From NCBI GenBank assembly GCA_022570795.1, contig JAKUDP010000003.1, forward strand, positions 1,302,001 through 1,366,000: 64,000 nt of DNA. The letters run 5' to 3'. This DNA is from Sphaerulina vaccinii (Eukaryota > Ascomycota > Dothideomycetes > Mycosphaerellales > Mycosphaerellaceae). A program made the position numbers and the translations under genes. Below the pieces are notes generated by a model. That model saw only the letters and a program-made list of their open reading frames with translations, was not told the DNA's origin and made no database searches. Shown here in pieces: positions 29,300 to 40,292 of the stretch (within the stretch, counting starts at the first letter, position 1; every line of letters starts with the position of its first letter).

Positions 29300-32200
29300 T
29301 AATAGTAGGACACGAACCTGCGATAAAAGGAGTATTAGGAGACTCGAGGTATACCTATCTATACTACTAAGAAGATATAGAAGATCCCGGCGAGTTCTAG
29401 ACGTTCCTATAGGTAGATAAAATAGAGAAGAACCTAGTAAGGCATACTTAAGGAGCAGAGCTCAAAGAGTATAAAAAGGAAAGGGTAAGCTAGAGGCCAA
29501 AGCACTATCTTATATAGATAAGACTTAACCTCTATACTAGAGTACTACTAATACTTTAGAAAGGTATATCCCTTTAAGAAGAGACTATTCAAGTCTATTT
29601 GCAAGTATAGATAAGTAGGAAGCGTAGGAAACTATACTAAGCTTATCTAGAAGAGAAGGAAGAGAGTCTTAGACAAGGAACGCAGCTCTCTAGAAACTAC
29701 TACTTAAGTTATTTAAAAGAGTATTAATTTTTAGAGCTTAGTTTTAATATTTTAGGTAAAATAAATTAAGAATAAGGAAATAGATTTGGTAGGAGAGTAG
29801 CTATACTAATACTAATAAGAGAGAACTATAAGTCCTAGTTTAGAATAATAAGGATATATCTTATATCTAAGCAAGTAGAATAGGTTCTATTAGAAACTAT
29901 ACTAGATACTCTAGTATTAACTCCTTTAGAATATATATTAACTATATTATTAGACTCGCTAGACAGCTCTATTAAGAGAGCATCCTATAAGAAGTATAAT
30001 ATAGTAGCTCTCTATAAGATATATATCTATATATTAGTAGATAATTAGGAAGTAATATAGGAGATTAAAATAGTAAGAGAGCTCTAGAAATAGGCTAAAA
30101 AAAGGTATAAAAGTAAGCTTTAAGCTATAGGAAGAAGCCTTCTTAAATAGTATACTACGTTCGAGATATAAGATAGCTAGACAATTAATAAAGTATAGTA
30201 GAGCCTAAGTACTATTATAAGAAGAGCAGTTACAATCTTTCTATAGTTTAAAGAAATTAAGACTAAAAATAGGAAGATATAGCAACTTCTTGTAGCTCTA
30301 CCTAAGTCCTACTTAATAATTAGAGATAGTATAGACCTAAGGCAGAATCTTAAGCTTTAGAATATTTTTAGAATCCTAAAAGAAAAATAGGAATAGATAA
30401 TAGGCCGAGAGATAGCTATATTTGCTAAGAAAGGCATCTAGGGACTACTAGCCTATTTCCTCTATAGAGGACTATATATCTAGAATAATTACTCTAGACT
30501 TAAGAGAGCAAAGAGAGCTACTAAGACTATAGTACCGAAGATAGAATACTAAGTTAAGAAAAGATACTCTCTATTAAAACAAAGGAGGGGATCTTTACTA
30601 GGGAAAGATAAACTTAAAGAAATAGTAAAGCAACTTAAACTTAAAGTATAATCCCTTAAGAAGAAATCTAACTTAAGTAAGAAGTACCTAAAAAAGGCTT
30701 TTATAGTATAAGAAAATATAGAGTTACTAACTATCTTAGAAGCATCTTAGACCCTATTAGAGGATAAGGATATAGATAAGATAGCCTACTTAACTATAGA
30801 CGCAAAAGGCAAGTATAGGCTATCGGAATAGCTACTTAACTCTTATACTTCTATCTATATAACTAACTAAGAATTACTCTTTAGGAAACTAAAACCTCTT
30901 TAGACTAGGAAGTAGATTAAGGTCGGTAGTAGCTACTTAATAGCTATATATATTAGGAAAGTAGTTATAGAGGGAAGAAAGAGGAAATAGATTATACTAA
31001 AAGATATTCTATTTATACCTAGTCTTAGAGTTAATTTTATTTTATAAAGTTAGTTTAGTAAGTAGTTCGGTATTTAACTACTAAAATTCATACTTGTTTC
31101 AGCCTCTAGAAAAGTAGTTGTCTAGACAAGAATGTTAGGAGGAGTCCTATTTATTAAGGAGATTAATAAGAGTCTAGCTAAGTCTGTCGGGCCCTAGAGG
31201 CTCGACCGAAATCAAGTATACTTCTTATAGGAATTAATAGATAAAGCATATACTTTCTATATATTAGAGAGTACCTAGGATTAGTAGGAGCTCTAGCATC
31301 GAAGGCTTATATATTTTAGGGAGAAGGTAGTAAAGGACCTTTACTAGGTTTTAGATTTAAAGAGCCTAATACTAATTCTAAAGAAGTATAGGGTATATAG
31401 AGTCTATATAATAGTAAAGATAAAGCAGTATAGAGGGAAAGAGATATAGTAGAAGCTCTAAAAGCTAGCTCTTATATCTATTAATATCTATAGACTCCTA
31501 CCTATCTCTAGATTAGAATTTAAGTAGTAGCTTGAAATTATTAATAACTTCTTAAGAAAGAAGTAGGCCTTTCTACTAAAGTCAAGAATAGATATACTAC
31601 CTACCCTCTACTAATAGAAAAGGAAGGCAGAGCTTTAATCTAGAAATTCTCTCTAAGTAGTAAGGAGTAATAGAGCTAGGGAGCTTCTTACTATACTAAA
31701 GTAGTAGGAGAGAGAGAATAGAATCTCTTTCTATACTACTAAGGTATATAACTCTATTTAGAATAGAGTTATTAAAAGGTCGATCTAGACCTCTAAAGAA
31801 AGAGTAAGAGCGATACTAGAAGAATCTAATATACTAATTAAGTTCTGGCCTAAAGTACTAGAAGCAAGTATTATTATTAGGAATACTTTTCCAAATAGGC
31901 TAGATATTAATAGATTTAAGGTCTTACCTAAGGAGGCGTTCTTAGAACAGAGACCTCTAGTATTATACTTTAGAGTCTAGGGCTATAGAGTAGTTATATA
32001 TATAAACCCAAAGTCCTAGCTAGCTAGGATATAATTAGACAAACTAATAAATAGAGGCAAGGATACTATATTTGTCGGTTATATTCTAGATACTACTAAA
32101 ATATAGCTTTTCTAGAAGCCTAATATAGGGGCTATTAAGGCCTATAGTAATACTAAGTAGTTTAAGTATAAGAAAAGAGGAGATTTGGAGTTAAATATTC

Positions 32201-34340
32201 CTAAGCTTAACTAATCTAGCATTATACTAGTTAGGAAACTAGTTAGAAGACTAAAAAAGTAGAAGGAGTTCTAAAGTCTATTAGGCTCTAGAGGCTCGAC
32301 TAAATATTAACTACTATTTATATAGCTTGGACCTCTACTAAAGGATAAGAAGGAGTACTAGAGGATAGATCTAGAAGAAGAAAACTCTAGGAGTATATAG
32401 CTTTAGAAGGAGAAAATTAGAATAGAGTAGCCGACTAATTAGCCGACCGAAGTTTATTAAGGAACTAGTAGAAATATATATATTAGAAAATATCTAGATA
32501 TTATATAAGATCTACTAGAAGTAAGGGTGCAATTCTAGAAGAGAAGGAGATCTATCTCCGATAAAAGAGAAGGACCTAAACCTAAGGCCTATAGTATAGT
32601 TATAAGATAGGTCCTCTAAAAGAGGTAGAGAGATAAAGAAGAGAATATACCTAACCTAAAGTATTATAAGGCATTTCTTAGCCTAATTAAAGAAGAAGAG
32701 GATTATATCTAGGAAACCTTAGTAGAGATTAAAAAGGTTATATTTATAGTACTTAGACCTAATATTACTTTAAAGCAAGAGGTCCCTATTCCAAAGTTCT
32801 ATAAAGAGGTAATATAGAATTCTAAATAGAGCTATATATAGGAAGAAGTAATCTAGAAAGAACTAGTAGCTTTAGATAGTAACTATACCTAGAAGCCGGT
32901 TATACTACTAAAGGGTGCAAACCTTATAATATCTAGATAGGTCTTTAATATAAAAAAATTAATTAGTAGAGCTATTAAAAAGTTTAAGGCAAGACTAGTT
33001 ACTAGAGGGTTCTCCTAGAAGTTTAGAGTAGACTTTAAGGATACCTTTATACTAACTATAAGGTATAATACTTTAAGAGTATTTATAGTAGTTATTTGCG
33101 AGAAGGACTTAGAGATATACTAAGTAGATATAAATAATATATTTATAAAGAGCTCTCTAAAAGAAAATATCTATATAATTCTACCTCTAGAAGTAGAGGT
33201 TCTACTAAACTAGGTCCTAAAGATTCTAAGAAGTCTCTATAGACTTAAGCAAGTAGTAAGAGACTAGAATAAACTCTATATCTTAAAGCTAGAATAGATA
33301 GGATTCGATTAATTAGAGATCGACCTATACCTACTTATCTATAGAGAAAGAAGAATTATAGTCCTAACCTATATAGATAATATACCTATTATAGTACTAG
33401 AGCTAAAGGATGTTCTCTAGTTTAAAGAATAGCTTAGTAAGGTCTTTAAGATTAAGGATCTAAAGGAGCTAGAAAAGATTCTTAGAATAAAGATAATAAG
33501 AAATAGAGTTATAGAAACTCTAAAGCTTAATTAAAAATACTATATCTAAAAGAACCTTATAAGGCTAAATATAACTAAGGAAAATACCTATCTAACTCTC
33601 TTACTAATAGATAGTTATAAAAGCCTTACTAAAGCAATCCTATCTAATAAGAGATATACTAAATAGAAGTACTAGAGCTAGATAGGTATATAGATATAGC
33701 CGATAGTTATAATAAGACTAGATATTACTTTCGCTCTTAGTAGACTAAGCTTATATATAGCTAACCTAATAAGAGGATATATAAATACTCTAAAGAAACT
33801 AGCAAAATACCTTAGGTCGTCCCTAGACCTAGAACTTATATTTAGAAGAGGTAGTAGAAGCCTTATTAGATATTTAGACTCTAACTATATAATAGATAAG
33901 GTAGATAGAGTCTTAATTCTAGAATCTATCTTCTTCCTCTATAGAGTACTAGTATTTTAGATAAGTAAAAAGTAGAAGTCTATAGTAATATCAACTATAG
34001 AGGCTAAGTATATAGCTCTAAATATATATACTAAGCAATTTCAATTTCTAGTAGCACTTCTAAAGGAAATAGACTATATAGAGTTAGTAGGAGAATATTC
34101 TTTTTAACTACTTATTAAAGCGAACTCTAATATAGTAAATAAACTTAGACCTATTTAGATTATAGAGGATAACTAAGTATCTCTAACTCTAGTTAAAAAT
34201 GCCTATACCTATAAAAGATTAAAATATATTAATATAGCCTATAATAATATTAGGAGACTCTAGTAGCAAAGGAAGATAGTAGTAGTATATATTCTAATAA
34301 AAGAGATAGTTGCAGATAGGTTAACTAAGCCGAAGAATAG
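29300..34340 (+). pseudogene. Copia gag-pol polyprotein remnant
   Basis: Conserved copia landmarks are readable on the plus strand. Integrase N-terminal L-stop-HRRL is at 31,291-31,308. The reverse transcriptase block FRVDFKDTF and RYNTLRV is near 33,021-33,085. LTYIDNIP, the altered YVDD motif, is at 33,364-33,387. RNase H blocks LDITFALSRLS (near 33,718-33,752) and STIEAKYIAL (near 33,994-34,023) follow, and VADRLTKPK is near 34,308-34,334. The order integrase, reverse transcriptase, RNase H is diagnostic of Ty1/copia. Many in-frame stops and the Asp-to-Asn change in the YVDD box make it inactive. Gag is not recognisable. Confidence 0.88.
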
Positions 34341-34476
34341 TCCCTAATTCTAGGAGTTTATAAAATAACTTAAGCTTATATAAATAGCTCTTCTATACTT
34401 AATAAGTTATCGAGATTTGGAATAGAATATAAATACTAGAATATAGAGTAGAAGAACTATCTAGCCTAAGTAGGAG

Positions 34477-34723
34477 TGTTAGAAAGTATAGTCTAGTTAG
34501 ACTATCTAAGAGATACCCCCTTAGGGATTAGATTATATAATATATATTATATAATAGTAGGTTACGTAGCTTATCTAATACTCTATATCTTAGAAGGAGA
34601 TGCAACCTATAACTAACTAATATAATTAATATAGTTAGTTCCTATCTAATGCTTCTACTTCTATTATATATTAAGACTCTTTCTATATATTATAGGTATA
34701 TATATTATTATCCTATTTCGATA
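34477..34723 (+). repeat. 3' LTR of the copia element, more heavily mutated
   Basis: By hand alignment it differs from the 5' LTR at about 27 of 247 positions. All are transitions, with no transversions or gaps. At about 24 of these the 3' copy carries the A or T. Changes occur as both C-to-T and G-to-A, so both strands were targeted. Confidence 0.92.
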
Positions 34724-34728
34724 GATAT
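34724..34728. repeat. Copia target site duplication, right copy (GATAT)
   Basis: GATAT immediately follows the GATA end of the 3' LTR and is identical to the left copy at 28,993-28,997. The pair defines both element ends exactly. Confidence 0.88.
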
Positions 34729-35465
34729 AGAGATTATTACTAATATTAAATAAAGCTATATTTAAGTTCTAGTATACTTCTTTATATATAGAATTTCTAT
34801 ATTTTAGTATTATATATAGTATTATAGATTTTATAATTTAGGTTCTTTAGGTATTATTCTACTTTTACTAAAATATACTAACTTTATTACCTAAGATTAC
34901 TTTTATTATATTAAAGAGATATAGCTTTGCTTTTATAAATAGCTTATACTAGTAATAGTAACCTAGTATAGAATACTAGTAGTAGTTATTTAAAATAGTT
35001 CTCTATTTTATTAAATATTATCTAAGTTCTAATCTATAGCTCTTTTTAATATAAAATATTTTATAAGCCTATTACTCTTTTATTTCTCTTCTTAGTAGAT
35101 ATATATTTAAAAAGATAGTAAGTTATAATATACTAATTTAGGCCTAAATTATAGAGTATTTTATAACTAGTATATACTATTCTATTTATAGAATTTATCT
35201 TAGTAGTATTTAAATAGTCTACTACTTTCTAAAAGTTATAGTTGCTAGCGCGCAAATTAGTTTGTAGCTTATCTAGCTTCTTTAGTATAGGTAGAAGTTA
35301 TATTTTAATTTTATATAACTATTTAGTAAATATTTTTAGTAATACTTAGTAAACTATTATACTTTAGTTTAGACCTATTCTATTCTAAAAGTATCTATAT
35401 TAAGGTATTATACTTATACTCGAATATTAGTTTGCTAGTTATTAGTTAGCTTCTAGGCGCGCTCT

Positions 35466-37684
35466 ACTAGCTGGTTACAGCCAGAGCTTGGCAGTTCATC
35501 TGATACCAGGCAAGGCGCTATGCATCGTTCAGAGAGCGCAGCATTATTGCCGTCGCTTTGGGCCGGGGCAATCTTCGAAGCGGTGACTTGACGAGCTGCG
35601 AACTCGTCGCGAGCCATCAGCTTTTTCAATTTGCACTATCAGACTTCGTCAGAGTTGGACAGATCACTCGCTGTGAAGGAAGCATGTCGAGGGAGACGCT
35701 CGGTATCCTCTGGCAGTCGCGGCCTCGCTCGAGATTTTACCTGCAAGCGCATTGAACAGGAGCGGTAGTATGCAGGGGAGGCAATGAGGTGAAGTTCTTG
35801 TTGCAGGAACCGTAAACATTGAGCTTCGTCATGTACCCACTAAATCACCTTCACAGGCTTCGACAGGAGTTGTTGGTGACACCGTCCACCGTCATTGTCC
35901 GACGATCCCATACCACTCGAACGCATTGTGAACGCATATTTGGCCTGCAAAGTTCGGCGCACAAGGTACACAAGACGTGTCTGGGAATCCGCGAAAGGTG
36001 TGAAGTCTAGCAATCGAAAGCCGGGACAAAATCGAGAGCTCGAATATCGCATGTGGACCTGAGCCCACATTCGCCAACCACATGCACATCATCTTCGATG
36101 AGAACCGTAAGCTAGTGCGTACCCATACAAAGGCCTTTACATGTGCATCGAACACCCAGCTTGCGTCATGCAAGGGCACAGGGCAGATGTGGTTGTCACA
36201 AGCTCGCTGCAATGTGACGGAGTGCTAGAGACTGCGACGACATCAACCACGAGGGCACGGCCTGAAAATGCCGTCAAGCATCTATTCTCCGAACAGCTTG
36301 GTCCATCAGAGAACAGAGGCTTTCAAGGCTCTGCTGGCTGCGATCCGCTGTCACGCTGTCGAGTAGGCCAAATTGAAGGTATCGCAATATCGCCAATAGA
36401 GCTTCGAGAGCTTTAGGCGACCCAGACTGCAGAACATGCCACCCGTCCTCGCTGTATCTCCCTGCCCTGGCAGATTGTAGTCTACTACGCTCGGTGTACT
36501 ACAGTCCACAGCGCAGACCGAGATAGCATCCTGACGTCTTGCAGGAGGCGTTCGAGGTCACTGCGACTGACCACAGCCGTCGTTAAGCATGGTTGTCGCT
36601 CGTGATGTCAAACGGGTTGAGGAGCGTCATGAAACATGGTCCGAACACCATGAGTGATCGGCAGACGACAGACGACGTCACGTGGCGAATGTGAGACGTA
36701 GCTTCACGCTCTGTCGACAATGCGCATCAGCGGACCTGCGAGATGAGACTGCTACAATGAAAAACAGTACCATTTCTGAAGATCTACGGAATCAGATGGT
36801 TCAGGACTGATTCATCACGCTGAACATCAACGTCAGAAGAGAACAAAACGATATCGCCAAGTATATTTCCCTGCAGCTATGACAGGGACCGTGCGAGCGA
36901 ATGGAACATCAACTAACGTCAGGGATCCACTCTGACTTCACGTTTGCACCACATACCTTAAACGAGCTGCAGCCACTCACGCATACCCTGTTGCAATAAC
37001 AATGAGAACTGAAGGATCGCAAGTACCGCATCGCATCGATTGTGGTCTTCCAATGATTCATCAAGGCATAACGGAACAGCAACTAGCAGTGGATGTGTGC
37101 AGCAACAGATTGCGAAGATGCTGGCAAGGCCAAGGTTTGAACATTAAGCAATCCAACATCCATCAACAAAACGAAAAAATAGAGCCGCAGCTGGAGTGAA
37201 GGCGTTCACCAGGGTCCATTTCTCTGCAGCCGGCGTCATGCGATCTGCACCCGGCAACAACGCCATGCCTCTTTGAAGTCTGACGATGAAAGAGGACTCT
37301 CGTGGAACCTGCGTATCGAACCAATCATCACGGTCGCACTTCCGCGCTTTGGGTCCCCTCGGCTTTTCACTTTACAAAGTCGTCACTATTCACGAAATGG
37401 TGTGTGGTACCGGGCAAGATCCTCCTTCGTGCGGCTCAACCAAAGAGCTAGAGGTGTCGCTTCTGCTTTCGGGGACACCCACATCGCTGAGGCTGCTGAT
37501 CCGTCTCGACTTGTGACGCAGGGTCTCCGCTATACCTTTACCGCAGCAGGATGAGCGAGACCATCCTTGGTTCGTTCTGACATACATAGTAGAGGTTTCC
37601 TGCCTCATTTTGAGCCGCATCACACCAACTTCACTCGCACACTTCAAGGAACCAACACGTCCAACTACCAACCACATCTACATA
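35466..37684. other. Non-RIP intergenic stretch, no gene recognised
   Basis: Base composition is normal for the gene region and CpA/TpG are abundant. Several short open frames overlap on both strands, but none has a recognisable protein, a consistent start, or a splice-compatible partner. The final 75 bp lead into the small gene that starts at 37,685. A diverged non-coding transcript or subtelomere-like spacer cannot be excluded. Confidence 0.6.
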
Positions 37685-37981
37685 ATGTCTTCCACCAATT
37701 ATCAATCGCAAGGCTTCGTTGAGCCGGCGCAAGCTGAGGCTCACTTTGCACAACAATTCGATCTCTCGGATCCTGACTACGCACGAACATCATACCAAAG
37801 GTGAGCGAGCCAGTTTAATGCATCAGAGAATAGCATGCTGACAATCTGCAGACTTATTCACCAACACACAAAGCAACAATTCGAGACTGCGACCGCATCA
37901 TCGCGCAGACGGTCGACGAACACAACAGCACCATTATCAACCGAGTCGAGCAGAGGCTCTGTCAGCTCGACGGCTTCATAA
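37685..37981 (+). CDS. Small hypothetical protein, two exons, 81 aa
   Basis: I do not recognise the family. Exons are 37,685-37,800 and 37,852-37,981. The 51-bp intron has a GTGAGC donor, a GCTGAC-type branch sequence and a CTGCAG acceptor, and splicing joins phase 2 to phase 1 cleanly. The 81-residue product starts MSSTNYQSQGF and contains an acidic and aromatic N-terminal half with LSDPDYARTSYQRL. It ends in a Ser/Thr/Arg-rich tail (SSRRRSTNTTAPLS and SSRGSVSSTAS) that looks disordered and phosphorylatable. No signal peptide or membrane segment is visible. An ATG 75 bp upstream is in frame, but the chosen start gives the more plausible N-terminus. The exact splice fit is the main reason to believe it is a gene. 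Confidence 0.6.
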
Positions 37982-38488
37982 GCACTCCACTATATCAATA
38001 TTTGATCGCAACAATGAATTTCTTGGGTTAGCGGGCGCTTCAATGGGATCATGATATGGCATATGGGCGGCGCAATTGGACTTTGGATGAACCTGTAGGA
38101 TATAGTTATGGTGGTACAACGTTTCGTACTCGAAGGCTGTGAAGAGGTTGTTGGTATTGGGGAACAGAGCAACAGCATCGCTCAACAGCATACAGCACCA
38201 GTGTCACTGGATACCACTTCAATTTCCATATATTTTGTCTCTTCCACTGCAGCTTCGGCACATCTCGCGTGTGTGGATCACTGGAAACGACGAGCATTGA
38301 TACTGTACAGCCACTATGCCATTTACACTCAAGAAAGCATTTGACTATCCATCACGCTTTTCTGGATACACTAATGCCATGTCTTGGACCGCTCTACCAT
38401 GATGTCTACTTCACGCGCGGAGTTGGATGTCAACATCAAGCACAATGCTCGTTCGTCTGAATGTTCACAGCGAGACACTCAATGGTGT

Positions 38489-39356
38489 CTACCTCTTCCT
38501 AGTCAACCCTTCACTAATAAACCACTCCTCCCAATGCGTCGTGCTCGCTTTCCTCTTCACGAGTCCCCACCTCTCCATCTCAGCCTGATTATTCATATTG
38601 ATAGGATCAGTAGTCGTAGCATGCCAATGCTCAAAATCAACAATCGAACTACGCAGCAGTCAGCATCTCATCCATATACAGACAGGAATTGAACATACAG
38701 CGTCTTGGTCGGCCTATCCCATAGGATGTTTCTGAGTGCACAATCGTACGGCTCAAACCCCATCCTCCACACAGAATGTATGACTAACTTGAACGCATCT
38801 CGGATCTCCTCTCGTTCACTCTCATCAATGCTCCAGAACCCAAGATCCATTAAATGCAGACCAGGCATGAGAGTCATGACAACATATACTGCGTAGCCGC
38901 CAGGCATAGGCCAGCCTTCTGTTTCATCTTGGACAGTCTTCTTCCAGGCAATAAGATGGGGAAGTCCTTCAGCTTTCTCGTCCTTGAACTTCTGTAGAGC
39001 TTGTAGTTCAGCAGACGTGTGTTCACTAGGTCCAGGGACCGGAGTTGTCAGACCTCCGGCTAGAACTGAGGGTGCTTGGACTTTGCATTTGAGAATGTAT
39101 AGTTGGTCTTCATCTTGGGTGTCTAGGCGTTTGCAGATATATACTAATAGCAAAGGTTCAGTCTGTTTGTCTTCAACAAGAGAGTATTAGCATAGCACTT
39201 ACATACCCGGGCCTCGTTGTCGTCCTTCCGAAAATCGGTAATGGGTCGTATACGTTCAAACTTGGCGTTGATTTCGGGGAAGTCTAAGATCTTGGGAAGT
39301 AGCTGATCAGCTTGCGCGAGTGTGAGGCCGTGATTTAGTATTTCCTTGACTTCCAT
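38489..39356 (-). CDS. Protein kinase-like fold protein, three exons, 252 aa
   Basis: Exons on the minus strand are 39,203-39,356, 38,699-39,143 and 38,489-38,648. Introns of 59 and 50 bp have GTAAGT/TAG and GTATGT/TAG borders and matching phases. The protein begins MEVKEILNHGLTLAQADQLL. It carries a hinge-like VYVVMTLMPGLHL near residue 145, then YDCALRNILWD near 185, equivalent to a degenerate kinase catalytic loop with Asp and Asn four residues apart. IVDFEHWH near 203 occupies the DFG position. Asp, Asn and the DFE aspartate are kept, so phosphotransfer is possible but unproven. Fungi contain expanded families of such short kinase-like proteins, often of unknown substrate. At 252 residues it lacks room for a full canonical C-lobe. 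It is convergent with the small gene at 37.7 kb. Confidence 0.75.
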
Positions 39357-39635
39357 CTTTCAAAGTAGGCTGGGCGTATGTTGTGAAGCGAAGTTCAAGG
39401 ATGTGATGTAGTCTCGGCTGCGCTAGCTTCGGCAGAGTGGAAGCAGATGAGCTGACCAATCAGCGTGATCACGTCGGAATTGCTAAGGATATATGAGTTT
39501 TGAGATGAAGATGCAAGCGTAAATGAGTAGGTAGTGATTGGCATTCTTCGTCATATCTGTATCATTCTGCATCTGGTCCTGTGGTCCTGTTCCTTCTACA
39601 AAGGCTGACGAATCGAGTCGATGTGATACCGCCAT

Positions 39636-39869
39636 TCATCGTGGGTGTGTGTGGTGGGAGCATGGTATTTGGAGACACAGAAATCGACACGACTGTAGCT
39701 CAGAGATATAGAGCTGCGGTGCGCTACATCTGACTGGTGGTGGGTAGCCTGCTGCTAGGTATACCGCCGATTGTGATGCGCTGCTGGCTCGCGGAGCTGC
39801 CGTAAGTGTTGGTGGAGGTCGCGGCACCTCGACATCTGGCGCGTCGTTGATGAGGTTGCGTATGTCCAT
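39636..39869 (-). CDS. Uncertain ORF with Pro/Ala-rich N-terminus, 77 aa
   Basis: The frame starts with ATG and reads MDIRNLINDAPDVEVPRPPP, then an Ala/Ser/Pro-rich stretch, and stops after 77 codons. The first 35 codons look coding-like and resemble the N-terminus of fungal regulatory proteins, but no DNA-binding domain follows. Other frames are also open across 39.7-40.1 kb. It could be a truncated gene, a first exon whose continuation I cannot find, or chance. The rest of 39,357-40,292 shows nothing else I can support. Confidence 0.25.
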   Translation of the reverse strand: MDIRNLINDAPDVEVPRPPPTLTAAPRASSASQSAVYLAAGYPPPVRCSAPQLYISELQSCRFLCLQIPCSHHTHPR

Positions 39870-40292
39870 TTTGCTCTTGCTTGTATTGTGATGACACGGT
39901 ACGGGTGTCTACTCTTGACTGTCTGCCATCGGGTCGCTGGCACTGCAGAGATGCGGCGGGTTGATTCTCCTGTACATGTGTCAGCGCATGCACTAGCATT
40001 GTAATGTCTTCGCTGAGAGTGTAGGTTGAGTTGTGAGTCAGACGTGATTTCACGTTTTCGCCGCATTTGCTCTTTGAGCATCGAAGTGAGCTGGGTAACG
40101 AAATGGTTGTCATCATTCGAGGGGAGGGGAGGGATGGGAAGATAGAGAGAACTTACGCTCTTTGCGTTGCAGTACGCTGTTCAATGGCGTACGTGGCGGA
40201 GTGCAGCCAGCTGCTGTAGTCGAAGATGTTGTGTCCTTCGAAGTGGTTCATTGCTTTGAGCGCCGTGGAACCCAGCGCGATCGAGGAAGTTC

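Larger units (their letters stand above)
28998..34723 (+). mobile_element. Structurally complete Ty1/copia retrotransposon, RIP-inactivated
   Basis: Two 247-bp direct repeats (28,998-29,244 and 34,477-34,723) bound a 5,726-bp unit. Both begin TGTTAG and end GATA, where the canonical CA end has probably become TA. The 5-bp duplication GATAT occurs immediately outside both ends. A purine-rich AAGTAGGAG directly precedes the 3' LTR, as expected of a polypurine tract, and GGTTATAAGCC directly follows the 5' LTR, where a primer binding site belongs. The interior carries copia-order pol motifs: pre-integrase HRRL, then reverse transcriptase, then RNase H. The insertion lies within older AT-rich repeat sequence that continues on both sides, so it is nested. 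Confidence 0.93.
1..35465. repeat. RIP-mutated AT-rich transposon island
   Basis: The whole stretch is made of TA-rich sequence in which CpA and TpG dinucleotides are nearly absent while TpA is in great excess and CpG survives in places. This is the signature of repeat-induced point mutation, a fungal process that converts C to T, mainly in CpA, in duplicated DNA. Reading frames are riddled with TAG and TAA, as expected when CAG, CAA and TGG codons are mutated. I see no intact gene in it; the few short open frames lack coding character. Recognisable remnants (gypsy, copia, possible LINE) are listed separately. The stretches 2.1-15.1 kb, 15.8-19.4 kb, 19.5-22.3 kb, 26.5-28.9 kb and 34.73-35.46 kb hold only degenerate sequence that I cannot assign. 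The right border near 35,465 is abrupt. Confidence 0.93.

Noticed and set aside
1..35465. Centromere or CRISPR-like interpretation of the AT-rich block
   Set aside because: TpA excess with identifiable retrotransposons is fully explained by RIP. There are no regularly spaced repeats of CRISPR type, and fungal nuclei do not carry such arrays. A regional centromere cannot be judged from sequence alone.
35466..37600. Several overlapping 60-106 codon frames on both strands
   Set aside because: Frames overlap in several phases, lack recognisable domains, and no splice combination gives a coherent protein.
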